Shown here: piece after piece, positions 7,924 to 16,738 of the stretch | Position numbering within the stretch: the stretch's first letter is position 1 | Layout of the letters: every line of letters starts with the position of its first letter | Program-made: the position numbers and the translations under genes | The notes under the pieces: model-generated | Databases searched by the model: none | Told to the model about the DNA's origin: nothing | Seen by the model: only the letters and a program-made list of their open reading frames with translations | Origin: Rickettsiales bacterium | GTDB taxonomy: Bacteria > Pseudomonadota > Alphaproteobacteria > Rickettsiales > UBA1997 | Assembly (NCBI GenBank): GCA_023262945.1 | Contig: JALQXY010000115.1 | Coordinates: 1-24,130 of the forward strand | Reading direction: 5' to 3' | Length of the DNA stretch: 24,130 bases

Positions 7924-8889
7924 ATGACAAAATCAAGAAATAGCAATTTAGATATTTTGCAATTTTATCAAGATGATGACTTAAATGAAATCTTATCGGA
8001 TAATTCTATAGATAGATTTATTGAATCAAAAAAAGCCAAAGAAAAAGCCAAAGAAAAAGCAAATATAGAAAAGGCAAATATTAATATCAAAAATCAAAAC
8101 AATATTATAAGGCAAGATAAAGAATTGTCATATAAGAATAATGATTCTAAAAAAGATAGCTTTATTAAACCAGTTTTTTCAACCAGTGAAGCTGTTTATG
8201 GGCTGGCAAAAAGATTTAATCAAAATAATAGCGAAGAAAAAATGTTGAATGATTCTTCTTTTAAAACCTTAAAAGAAATAATTAAACAAGCGCAAGATCT
8301 GGCAAATAGAGCTAAAACTCCTTTAGAACTTAAGAAAATAGTTGAAGATTTTGAGGGTTGTAATTTAAAGAAAATGGCCACCAATACAGTTTTTTGTGAT
8401 GGTAATGCAAATGCTAAAATTATGGTTATAGGAGAAGCTCCAGGAAATCATGAAGATTTGCAAGGTATTCCTTTTTGCGGCGATTCTGGAAAGCTGCTAG
8501 ACGCAATGTTTCAAGCTATCAACTTAACAAGAGAGAATGATTATTATATATCTAATGTAATATTTTGGAGACCTCCAGGCAATAGAAAGCCAACCGAAGA
8601 AGAATTGGCAATTTGCAAACCATTTGTTGATAGGCATATTCAGCTTATCGCTCCTAAGGTTATAGTTTTGGTAGGTGCAACAGCAATGAATGCTATATTA
8701 AATAAATTTGATCCCATTAGTAAAATTCGTGGTCAATTTCTAGATCTTGATGCGGATTTTCTTGATAATAAAATTAAAATCTTTACCATATTTCATCCAT
8801 CATACTTAATGCGACAACCAGCAAAAAAGAAGATAGCGTGGCAAGATATGCTGGCTTTAGAAAAATTTATTCAAGAAAATAATGGCTGA
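7924..8889 (+). CDS. Uracil-DNA glycosylase, family 4-like, with low-complexity N-terminal extension
   Basis: Residues 115-321 form a uracil-DNA glycosylase domain, which removes uracil from DNA and starts base-excision repair. The motifs are GEAPG (170-174), a GIPFCGDSGKLL segment, FWRPPGNRKPT and HPSYLMR (291-297). This group was long annotated as phage SPO1 DNA polymerase-related. Family 4 enzymes bind a 4Fe-4S cluster. Here Cys146 and Cys231 align with two ligands, but the expected partner of Cys146 appears to be Lys149, so a cluster should not be assumed. Residues 1-110 are Lys/Asn/Glu-rich and include a KAKEKAKEKANIEKANI repeat encoded by tandem GCCAAAGAAAAA units at about 8034-8060; they carry no known domain. 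The stop overlaps the next gene by 8 bp, which suggests translational coupling. Confidence 0.87.
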   Translation: MTKSRNSNLDILQFYQDDDLNEILSDNSIDRFIESKKAKEKAKEKANIEKANINIKNQNNIIRQDKELSYKNNDSKKDSFIKPVFSTSEAVYGLAKRFNQNNSEEKMLNDSSFKTLKEIIKQAQDLANRAKTPLELKKIVEDFEGCNLKKMATNTVFCDGNANAKIMVIGEAPGNHEDLQGIPFCGDSGKLLDAMFQAINLTRENDYYISNVIFWRPPGNRKPTEEELAICKPFVDRHIQLIAPKVIVLVGATAMNAILNKFDPISKIRGQFLDLDADFLDNKIKIFTIFHPSYLMRQPAKKKIAWQDMLALEKFIQENNG

Positions 8890-9844
8890 TCAAAATTTAT
8901 TACCAGTTGGTTTTTATGATTTAATTTTTGAGGAGGCTGAAAAAAGTCACCAAGATTCCGTCTTGGCAATTTCTTATTTAATGCAATCTAACTATAGATT
9001 AATAAAGCCACCTTTAATTGAATTTGATTCCACTTTTAAAGAGACAAATGATAGTGATTATTTAGTAACCACAGATTCTATATCTGGCAAGAAAATTGCC
9101 TTAAGATCGGATATTACTTTGCAAATTGGTAGAATTCTAACAACTAGGCTTAAAAATTATAAATTACCAATAAAATTATGTTATATCGGAGATGTTATAA
9201 AAACAAAAAGCGTTAATCTATATGCAGATCGTCAACAAACACAAATTGGCTTTGAAATAATTGGTATCGATAATGAAAAAAATAATCTGATATTAGATTT
9301 TGTAGTTATAGAGGATTCAATTCAAATTCTGCAAAAAATAAGAGTAGAAAATTTTTCTTTTAAATTTTCATTGCCTGATTTTTTGCATATTTTTTTAGAA
9401 GATGCTGCAATAAAAAATCAACAAATTTTAAAAAAAGCAATTTTACAAAAAAATCTTAGTGAAATTAAGCGCATCTGTCCAGAATATAGCGATATATTGT
9501 CTAAAATTGTACGCTGCCAAGATAATTTAACTAACTTATCTGATCTAATTACAGCCAAAATTAATTCAAATAAAATTCAATTTGAATTAAATAGAGCTAA
9601 ACAAATAGAATCTTTCTTTGCTAAAAAATATAACAAAATTCCTATAATTTTTGATTTATTCGGCGATCAAGATATTAAATATCATCAAGATATTTACTTT
9701 GAGATTTTTGTTCCTAGATTTTCCTATTCTATTGCCAGAGGCGGTAGATATAATATCGCAACAAGTGATAAAAATATCAAAGCCATAGGCTCTACAATCT
9801 ATCTTAATAATTTACGCAAAATAAATGCCTCATACAATTCTTGA
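8882..9844 (+). CDS. hisZ: HisZ-like protein (ATP phosphoribosyltransferase regulatory subunit / HisRS-like core)
   Basis: The 320-residue protein has a class II aminoacyl-tRNA synthetase-like core: LLPVGFYDL near the N-terminus, a motif 2-like IALRSDITLQIGRI, then DRQQTQIGFEIIG and the C-terminal RGGRYN. It lacks the anticodon-binding domain of a true histidyl-tRNA synthetase. This architecture is that of HisZ, which activates the short form of HisG in the first step of histidine synthesis. No hisG or other his gene is in the window, so either the pathway is dispersed or the protein has another role. The start ATG 8882 lies inside the end of the glycosylase gene, and its 3' end overlaps the next gene by 20 bp. 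Family confidence is good; function in this cell is inferred. Confidence 0.75.
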   Translation: MADQNLLPVGFYDLIFEEAEKSHQDSVLAISYLMQSNYRLIKPPLIEFDSTFKETNDSDYLVTTDSISGKKIALRSDITLQIGRILTTRLKNYKLPIKLCYIGDVIKTKSVNLYADRQQTQIGFEIIGIDNEKNNLILDFVVIEDSIQILQKIRVENFSFKFSLPDFLHIFLEDAAIKNQQILKKAILQKNLSEIKRICPEYSDILSKIVRCQDNLTNLSDLITAKINSNKIQFELNRAKQIESFFAKKYNKIPIIFDLFGDQDIKYHQDIYFEIFVPRFSYSIARGGRYNIATSDKNIKAIGSTIYLNNLRKINASYNS

Positions 9845-10172
9845 ATATAGCTCTAACATTAAAGAAAAAGATAATTTTAGCGATCTTTTTAAACAAATTC
9901 ATCAATTATTGATTGATAAATTTCATGCTAATATTAGTGCTTGCAAAAGTAGAGCAATAGAATATCAAGATTTTTTAGTTGGTAATGGTGAAGATACAAA
10001 TTTCTTTGTTTGTTTAACGATTAAGATTCTTTCGGGAAGGTCGCAAGAGGCAAAAAATAATTTTACTCAATCACTTTCTAAAATTTTGCAAAATCATTTT
10101 CAAGAATCGATAAAAGAAGGTTTGAAAATTACGATTGAAATTGTTGAATTACAATTTTATCACAAACTATAA
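9825..10172 (+). CDS. 5-carboxymethyl-2-hydroxymuconate isomerase (CHMI) family, tautomerase superfamily
   Basis: The 115-residue product begins MPHTILEYSSNI, the standard CHMI start; Pro2, exposed after Met removal, is the expected catalytic base. Further matches are the Arg-containing CKSRAIEYQDFLVGNG region, FFVCLTIKILSGRSQEAK and the C-terminal Glu-rich EIVELQFYHK. CHMI enzymes isomerise a homoprotocatechuate breakdown product, but no other gene of that catabolic route is here, so the physiological substrate is open and a general tautomerase role is possible. The start overlaps hisZ by 20 bp, making it the last gene of the nrdR-udg-hisZ-CHMI set. A family A palindrome starts at its stop codon. 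Confidence 0.8.
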   Translation: MPHTILEYSSNIKEKDNFSDLFKQIHQLLIDKFHANISACKSRAIEYQDFLVGNGEDTNFFVCLTIKILSGRSQEAKNNFTQSLSKILQNHFQESIKEGLKITIEIVELQFYHKL

Positions 10173-10222
10173 TACCAATTCCCACCTAAAAAATTGTTCA
10201 TTTTTAAATGGGAATTGATATA
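10171..10222. repeat. Family A repeat, short palindromic form (A4)
   Basis: This 52-bp form is almost only the two terminal arms: ATACCAATTCCCACCTAAAAA and TTTTTAAATGGGAATTGATAT around a short loop. It could form a stable hairpin between the CHMI gene and tas. It resembles a terminator stem but has no U-run beyond the right arm. The right end and flank read GATATAAC, 13 bp before the tas start. Confidence 0.85.
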
Positions 10223-10236
10223 ACAATTAATATTTT

Positions 10237-11313
10237 ATGAAATATTCTAATCTTGGTAATACTAATCTTAAAATTAGCAAGATATGCTTAGGCACAATGA
10301 CTTGGGGGCTTCAGAATAGTCAATCAGAAGCTTTTGAGCAAATGAATTATTCTTTATCACGAGGGGTAAACTTTTGGGATACGGCAGAAATGTATGCTAT
10401 TCCACCAACTGCCGAAACTTATGGTACTACTGAAACTATTATTGGCAATTGGTTTAAAGAGACTGGTAAAAGAAATGAGATAATTTTAGCTACTAAATTT
10501 TCACCACTTCCTTGGGCTCGCAATGAAGAAATTCCAACTACTAATAAAAAGAATATTATTACAGCGGTTGAAAATAGCTTAAAAAGATTAAAAACTGACT
10601 ATATTGATCTATATCAATTGCATTGGCCAACTAATCGCCCTAACTATCACTTTGCTGGATGGTGGGATTTTAAACCAGCTTTTGGTTTATCAGCTAAAAA
10701 ACAAATAGTCGATAATAAGATAGAAATTTTACAAACATTTCAAGACTTAGTTGATGCTGGTAAAATTCGTTATATAGGTCTTTCCGATGATTCAGCTTGG
10801 GGAATTAAGCAATATGCCGATTTGTCTGAAAATCTTAACTTACCAAGAATAGTTTCAATTCAAAATGAATATAATTTGCTAAGAAGGCGCGATGAATATG
10901 ATGTTGCTGAAAGCTGCGCTTTGGAAAGCGTTTCTTATCTTGCATGGTCTCCTTTGGCAATGGGGGTTTTAAGTGGCAAATATCTAGGAAAATCATTTCC
11001 CAATTTCCCTAAAAACACTCGCTTTTCTCAAGAAATAATGAAAGATGGGTGGGATCGTTATCAAACTAGAGTTGAGCTTAACTCAGAAAATGCCACCAAA
11101 GAATATTTAGAAATTGCTAAAAAATATAACTTAGATCCTTGTCAAATGGCGATTGCTTTTACCTTAACAAAAGAATGGATCACAAGTAGCATTATTGGTG
11201 CAACTTCAATGAAGCAATTGCAAGATGATATTGCAGCAATTGACCTTAATCTAACTAAAGAATGTTTACAAGAGATCGATTTAATCTATAAACGCTATCC
11301 AGTTCCTTTTTAA
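10237..11313 (+). CDS. tas: Aldo/keto reductase, Tas family
   Basis: The 358-residue protein is a cytosolic NADP(H)-dependent aldo/keto reductase with the TIM-barrel catalytic set Asp48, Tyr53 (WDTAEMY), Lys87 (LATKFS) and His129 (YQLHWP). The start MKYSNLGNTNLKISKICLGT, TMTWGLQNS, the VPP-like AIPPTAETYGTTET and IVSIQNEYNLLRR closely follow E. coli Tas along the full length. Tas was named because it can suppress a tyrosine auxotrophy, but its natural substrate is not settled. The family A palindrome A4 ends just upstream, so its promoter must be within or very near that repeat. The gene stands alone on the plus strand before a 316-bp repeat-filled spacer. Confidence 0.88.
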   Translation: MKYSNLGNTNLKISKICLGTMTWGLQNSQSEAFEQMNYSLSRGVNFWDTAEMYAIPPTAETYGTTETIIGNWFKETGKRNEIILATKFSPLPWARNEEIPTTNKKNIITAVENSLKRLKTDYIDLYQLHWPTNRPNYHFAGWWDFKPAFGLSAKKQIVDNKIEILQTFQDLVDAGKIRYIGLSDDSAWGIKQYADLSENLNLPRIVSIQNEYNLLRRRDEYDVAESCALESVSYLAWSPLAMGVLSGKYLGKSFPNFPKNTRFSQEIMKDGWDRYQTRVELNSENATKEYLEIAKKYNLDPCQMAIAFTLTKEWITSSIIGATSMKQLQDDIAAIDLNLTKECLQEIDLIYKRYPVPF

Positions 11314-11322
11314 CCCAAATCC

Positions 11323-11390
11323 TCTAGACTTCTTGCATAGTTCAAAATCGGCAATTTTTTTGTTGAGACCTTTGCATAAGTCAGATTTTG
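11323..11390. repeat. Two direct IS-terminus-like remnants
   Basis: TAGACTTCTTGCATAGTTCA (11324-11343) and GAGACCTTTGCATAAGTCAG (11365-11384) are similar and lie in the same orientation about 20 bp apart. A third relative is at 6063-6080. They look like leftovers of insertion-sequence ends. No transposase reading frame lies between or beside them. Confidence 0.3.
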
Positions 11391-11425
11391 GGTAATTTTA
11401 CAATTAATTTATTTTATTTATAGCA

Positions 11426-11585
11426 ATACCATTTCCCATCTAAAAATAAACAATATGACAAAATATTTTGCAATATGGGTATTTAATTTATGGAAATAGT
11501 ATAAGGCTTTTTGCAATTTTTAGCCAAAAAGATAAAGTCAGATTGTTTGATTTTTATATGTTTTTTAGGTGGGAATTGGTATTAT
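11426..11585. repeat. Family A repeat with internal insertion (A5/A6 composite)
   Basis: The left part (11426-11477) begins ATACCATTTCCCATCTAAAAA and continues ACAATATGACAAAATATTTT. The right part (11516-11585) has AGCCAAAAAGATAAAGTCAG and ends TTTTTTAGGTGGGAATTGGT. Compared with full copy A7, an extra stretch of roughly 40 bp separates the halves. That stretch is bracketed by the direct repeat TTTTGCAAT at 11466-11474 and 11512-11520. Confidence 0.75.
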
Positions 11586-11629
11586 ACAAAGGGCTTTTAA
11601 AAGATATAAAAACTTAAATTGCTATTTAA

Positions 11630-12841
11630 ATGAATGGTATCAATTTACAAAATAATAAAGAACCTTTCTTGTCAATAATTAATAGCTTGAAAGAGCAGCA
11701 CCGTTATCGCGAATTTACTACTATTTCTCGTATACGCGGTCAGTTTCCTTATGCTATTAACAGCAGTAATGGTCGAAGAATATTAGTCTGCTGCTCGAAC
11801 GATTATCTAGGAATGGGTCAAAATGAATCTTCTATAATTGCCGCCATAAATGCTATAAAGCATTTTGGTATTGGCGCTGGCGGAACTCGCAATATTTCTG
11901 GTAGTACAAATATAATTTCTGAGCTAGAAAAAGAAGTTGCTGATCTACATAATAAAGAAGCGGCGATTGTTTTTAGCTCAGGATATATTGCCAATGATGC
12001 CACTATTCAAAGTTTGGCCAAAATAATTAATAATTTAGTTATATTTTCTGATGCCAATAATCACGCTTCAATTATTTCTGGAATAAGAAATAGCAGACTT
12101 CCGAAAGAAATATTTCGTCATAACGACATCGATCATCTTGAGCAATTATTATTAAAATATAACAAAGATCAGCCAAAAATTATTGTTTTTGAGTCTGTTT
12201 ACTCTATGGATGGAGATTTTGGCAAAATTACTGATATCATTGATTTAGCTAAAAAATACAATGCATATATTTACATCGACGAAGTTCATGCCGTTGGTTT
12301 ATACGGAGCAAGAGGTGGCGGCTTATGTGAGAAATTGGCAGTAATGTCTAAAATTGATATAATTCAAGGCACTTTTGCTAAAGCTTATGGTGCGATTGGT
12401 GGTTATATAGCAGCTGACAAAGTAATTATTGATGCTATTAGATCTGTGGCTTCAGGATTTATTTTTACTACCGCCTTACCACCCTCTATTGTTGCTGCAA
12501 TTATAAGCAATATTAAATATCTAAAAAATTCTAATAAAGAGCGAGATAAATTGTGGAAAAATATTAAACTAACCAAGGATAAACTTAATGAGGCAAATAT
12601 TAATTTTATTGAGAATGAGTCGCAAATTATTTCAATCAAAATTGGCAACGCTAAGAAAGCTCAAGATATATCAAAAAAATTATTAGATGATTATGATATT
12701 TATATTCAACATATTAATTATCCAACGGTTGCAGTTGGTGACGAAAGATTGCGCATAACTATAACTCCGATGCACAGCAAAAAGATGATAGAAAATATAG
12801 TTATGAGTATTGCAAATGTTATAAAAAGCTATGAGTCGTAG
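11630..12841 (+). CDS. hemA: 5-aminolevulinate synthase
   Basis: The 403-residue PLP enzyme condenses glycine and succinyl-CoA to 5-aminolevulinate, the first haem-precursor step in Alphaproteobacteria and mitochondria. It follows ALA synthase closely: [11 protein letters not shown] (54-64), [12 protein letters not shown] (82-93), [33 protein letters not shown] and [13 protein letters not shown], with PLP lysine Lys251. RNISGS and FRHND favour ALA synthase over the related KBL and BioF enzymes. The usual Trp before CSNDY is Cys here. The start is ATG 11630. The 3' end overlaps that of mreC by 13 bp on the opposite strand, so the two transcripts converge with no room for a terminator between the genes. 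A family A element sits 44 bp upstream. Confidence 0.95.
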   Translation: MNGINLQNNKEPFLSIINSLKEQHRYREFTTISRIRGQFPYAINSSNGRRILVCCSNDYLGMGQNESSIIAAINAIKHFGIGAGGTRNISGSTNIISELEKEVADLHNKEAAIVFSSGYIANDATIQSLAKIINNLVIFSDANNHASIISGIRNSRLPKEIFRHNDIDHLEQLLLKYNKDQPKIIVFESVYSMDGDFGKITDIIDLAKKYNAYIYIDEVHAVGLYGARGGGLCEKLAVMSKIDIIQGTFAKAYGAIGGYIAADKVIIDAIRSVASGFIFTTALPPSIVAAIISNIKYLKNSNKERDKLWKNIKLTKDKLNEANINFIENESQIISIKIGNAKKAQDISKKLLDDYDIYIQHINYPTVAVGDERLRITITPMHSKKMIENIVMSIANVIKSYES

Positions 12842-13674
12842 TTAATGACTGTTACAATATCAGAATAATTAATATTATCCGTCATGGATACTAGAACTTT
12901 ATTTTTATTAGATTCTATAACCAAACCAATAAAGTGTCCTGGGGCTATGGTATCTCCATCTCCCGAGGTAAAAACCTTGTCACCTACTTTAATATTGTGA
13001 TCTTTGGGAAGGTATAGCATCTCTAACAAATCATTATTGGTCCCAGCTAGAATTCCTTTAACTCTGGCTTCAGAGGTTATAACCGGAATACGAGAGCGTA
13101 TATCATTAAGAAGCAGTATTTTTGATTTATCGTAAAATATTTCAGATACTCTGCCAATTACTCCGCTATTTCCAATAACAATATTACCTTCTTTTACTTG
13201 TCTATTGTGGCCAATGTTAAGATATATTTTTTGATTAAAAATTTGTTTTGATTTACCAATTATTCTAGCTACTTTAAATTCTGAGCTTTTTGTTGATATA
13301 AAATTTAAAGCACGACGCAATTCAAGATTCTCTTGATATATATTAGACGATTTTAGATAAAAATATTTGAGCTGAGATATTTCAGCTTTAAGTTTTTTAT
13401 TTTCTTCGTGAGCAATTGCTAAATCTTTAATTAAAATAGCAGCGGATGCTATGCTATCTAGAGGCAAAGTTATAATTCTAGAAATAGGTAAAGAGATTTC
13501 GAGGAAGATATTTTCTATTTTTTTTAGCGATTCATTCTCTAACTTCGACGCAACAAAAAGAGTGATGCACAAAAAAATATAAAGAATAAACTCGATTTTC
13601 TTATATATTATGTTTAAGTTATGAGAAATACTAAAACTAGATGTATTATGATTTGGATTGATATACTGACGCAT
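12829..13674 (-). CDS. mreC: Rod shape-determining protein MreC
   Basis: The product is 281 residues from ATG 13674; a TTG one codon upstream is less likely. MreC is a bitopic inner-membrane protein linking the MreB cytoskeleton to the cell-wall elongation complex. The sequence shows a short cytoplasmic N-terminus, one membrane segment (about 30-47), a coiled coil (about 85-115) and the beta-rich periplasmic domain with [17 protein letters not shown] and GVIxxN-like repeats, [20 protein letters not shown] being characteristic. It lies 16 bp after mreB on the same strand. No mreD, mrdA or mrdB follows; the next gene is convergent hemA, with which it overlaps by 13 bp. Confidence 0.92.
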   Translation of the reverse strand: MRQYINPNHNTSSFSISHNLNIIYKKIEFILYIFLCITLFVASKLENESLKKIENIFLEISLPISRIITLPLDSIASAAILIKDLAIAHEENKKLKAEISQLKYFYLKSSNIYQENLELRRALNFISTKSSEFKVARIIGKSKQIFNQKIYLNIGHNRQVKEGNIVIGNSGVIGRVSEIFYDKSKILLLNDIRSRIPVITSEARVKGILAGTNNDLLEMLYLPKDHNIKVGDKVFTSGDGDTIAPGHFIGLVIESNKNKVLVSMTDNINYSDIVTVINYDS

Positions 13675-13690
13675 CAATTGGTCAAATAAA

Positions 13691-14737
<1,047 letters not shown>

Positions 14738-16252
14738 TTAATTGTTACAAATTTTTTCAAGACAGTTAATATATGCAATTGCCGATGCTGTCAATACATC
14801 GTTGTTGGAGCCGTGAGCAGAGAATATTTTTTTTTCTAAGCGCATTCTCACAATAACCGTAGCTAGAGAATCAGTTCCTTCTGTTACTGCTTTAACTTGA
14901 TAAAGCTCAAGTATTGCTTGATGAGGAATTAGATTATTTATAGCTTTAAAAATTGCGTCGACTGGACCATCTTTTGAAGAAAAAGTAGTTTCTAACTCAT
15001 CATTGTCAATTTTTATTTGAACAGATGCGACAGCTTCTTTATTTTTACCACATTTTAATTCTAGATCGATCAGATGATAATTGGCAATTTTATGAGCAAT
15101 AGAATCATCTACAATTGCTATAATATCATCTTCTAATATTTCTTTTTTCTTATCAGCTAGATTTTTAAACTTAATAAAAGCATTTTCAATTTGCTTTTCG
15201 CTTAATTCATAGCCAATTTCAATGAGACGATCTTTAAAAGCGGCTCTCCCAGAATGTTTTCCCAAAATTAAAGCTGACTTTTCTAAGCCAACAGATTCTG
15301 GTGTCATAATTTCGTAGGTGTTACGATTTTTTAATATACCGTCTTGATGAATTCCGCTTTCATGAGCAAAGGCATTAGCACCAACAATTGCTTTATTATA
15401 TTGAATAGGAAAGCCAGTTATATTGGATACTAATTTTGAGGCGCGGGTGATAAGGGTAGTATCAATTTTGGTTGTAACATTGTAAAAATCAGCACGCGTT
15501 TTAATTGCCATTACTACTTCTTCTAAGGCGCAATTCCCCGCTCTTTCGCCAATACCATTGATAGTGCACTCAATTTGTCTTGCACCAGCACGCATAGCGG
15601 CTAAAGAATTGGCGGTAGCCATACCTAAATCATCATGACAATGAGTTGATATTATAGCTTTGTCAATATTTGCAACGTTATTTTTTATTGCTTTTATTAG
15701 TGCATAATACTCTTCTGGCGTTGTATATCCAACAGTATCAGGAATATTGATAACATTTGCGCCAGCTTTTATTGCTGTTTCGATGGCTTTGAATAAAAAA
15801 TCATGCTCAGATCTAGTAGCGTCTTCTGGTGACCAGTCAACTTCATCACATAAGCTTCGCGCGTAAGAAACGCTATCTTTAATAGCAAACAAAACCTGCT
15901 CTTTATCCATACGCAACTTATATTGCATATGTACTGGACTGGTTGCAATAAAGGTATGAATTCTTTGTTTTTGAGCTGATTTTATAGCTTGAGCAGCTTT
16001 TGTGATATCATCTTTCTTTGCCCTGGCCAAGGCGCAAATTGTTGATTTGGTAATAGTTTTAGCTATATTATTGACTGCTGCAAAATCGCCGTCAGATGCA
16101 GCTGGAAAGCCAGCTTCTATAACATCAACACCCATCTGTTCAAGAATTTTGGCAATAAGCAGTTTTTCTTGCATGTTCATAGTCGCTCCTGGCGCTTGCT
16201 CGCCATCGCGAAGGGTAGTATCAAATATTATTATATTGTCATTTTTAGACAT
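14738..16252 (-). CDS. leuA: 2-isopropylmalate synthase
   Basis: LeuA condenses acetyl-CoA with 2-ketoisovalerate, the committed step of leucine synthesis. The 504-residue protein has the DRE-TIM barrel start FDTTLRDGEQAPG (10-22), the metal-binding pair His204 and His206 (STHCHDDLG), Asp11, and INGIGERAGNCALEE (231-245). The C-terminal allosteric LeuA dimer domain follows (about 375-504), so it should be leucine-sensitive. AFAHESGIHQDG is also present. The start is ATG 16252. It leads a leuA-mreB-mreC cluster. No leuB, leuC or leuD is in the window. Citramalate or homocitrate synthases share the barrel, but the full-length match favours LeuA. Confidence 0.93.
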   Translation of the reverse strand: MSKNDNIIIFDTTLRDGEQAPGATMNMQEKLLIAKILEQMGVDVIEAGFPAASDGDFAAVNNIAKTITKSTICALARAKKDDITKAAQAIKSAQKQRIHTFIATSPVHMQYKLRMDKEQVLFAIKDSVSYARSLCDEVDWSPEDATRSEHDFLFKAIETAIKAGANVINIPDTVGYTTPEEYYALIKAIKNNVANIDKAIISTHCHDDLGMATANSLAAMRAGARQIECTINGIGERAGNCALEEVVMAIKTRADFYNVTTKIDTTLITRASKLVSNITGFPIQYNKAIVGANAFAHESGIHQDGILKNRNTYEIMTPESVGLEKSALILGKHSGRAAFKDRLIEIGYELSEKQIENAFIKFKNLADKKKEILEDDIIAIVDDSIAHKIANYHLIDLELKCGKNKEAVASVQIKIDNDELETTFSSKDGPVDAIFKAINNLIPHQAILELYQVKAVTEGTDSLATVIVRMRLEKKIFSAHGSNNDVLTASAIAYINCLEKICNN

Positions 16253-16331
16253 TGATAATCTCTAGTAATTTCTAAATAATTCTATAAACTAGTTTTTTAA
16301 AAAGGTTTTTTATAAAAAATTATTTCTATTA

Positions 16332-16405
16332 TTAAACCCAAATCCATCAATAGAAAGTTGATTTAATGGCATAAATTAATTTTTTATTGACGGTGTTGGA
16401 TTAAA
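16332..16405. repeat. Family D palindrome (D1)
   Basis: The left arm TTAAACCCAAATCCATCAAT and the right arm (read on the minus strand) TTAATCCAACACCGTCAATA continue inward as AGAAAGTTGATTTAATGGCAT and AAAAATTAATTTATGCCAT. Together they form an imperfect inverted repeat of about 37 bp per arm. A half copy lies at 207-246. Confidence 0.5.
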
Positions 16406-16420
16406 AGCCTCACAAAAGTA

Positions 16421-16512
16421 TATGCTATTTTCTATCTTTAAGTTGCTAGAAATTTCATCTTAGAAATATTTCGTTGAAATGCAATTAAAAATGAGAAATT
16501 AAAAATGGTGTC
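16421..16512. repeat. Family C element, decayed (C1)
   Basis: The left end TATGCTATTTTCTATCTTTAA matches the end of C2 (21868-21958). The interior TCATCTTAGAAATATTTCGTT resembles the family core. The right end is poorly preserved. Confidence 0.45.
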
Positions 16513-16631
16513 AAGAAATAATAAATAAATTCTTATTAAAAGCAATCTAATTATTAATCAGGGCGACTCAATTGTTTTTTATTAACTTTTATCTAATGAA
16601 TCAAATTATTTTAACTATATAGAGATCTCTT

Positions 16632-16738
16632 ATGCCAATTCCCACCTAAAAAACATATAAAAACTAAACAACCTGACTTTATCTTTTTGACTAAAAATAT
16701 TTTGTAATATTGTTCATTTTTAGGTGGGAATTGGCATT
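16632..16738. repeat. Family A repeat, full-length (A7)
   Basis: This is the best complete copy, about 107 bp. Both ends read ATGCCAATTCCCACCTAAAAA as inverted repeats. The interior includes CATATAAAAACTAAACAACC, TGACTTTATCTTTTTGACT and AAAATATTTTGTAATATTG. Its right end abuts the comM stop codon and shares two bases with it (16737-16739). Flanks are TTA on both sides. Confidence 0.9.

Larger units (their letters stand above)
11314..11629. other. Spacer between tas and hemA: repeat-filled, no gene
   Basis: The spacer holds two IS-terminus-like strings in the same orientation (11323-11347 and 11363-11390) and a composite family A element (11426-11585). The 44 bp before hemA are A/T-rich. I see no convincing open frame and no strong promoter. 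Confidence 0.7.
16253..16736. other. Spacer between leuA and comM: repeats only
   Basis: It contains palindrome D1 (16332-16405), the decayed family C copy (16421-16512) and the full family A element A7 (16632-16738). The stretches 16253-16331 and 16513-16631 are A/T-rich, without a supported gene. The promoter of leuA must lie in 16253-16330 or within D1; no clear -35/-10 pair stands out. Confidence 0.65.

Noticed and set aside
10171..10222. Rho-independent terminator after the CHMI gene
   Set aside because: The hairpin is a family A repeat and lacks a U-run after the stem; it may still affect transcript ends.
11630..12841. 2-amino-3-ketobutyrate CoA ligase as partner of the threonine dehydrogenase
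   Set aside because: [17 protein letters not shown] and [11 protein letters not shown] fit ALA synthase better, and the two genes are far apart.
16002..16265. 87-codon frame antisense to the start of leuA
   Set aside because: LeuA motifs are intact on the minus strand; no independent support for the antisense frame.
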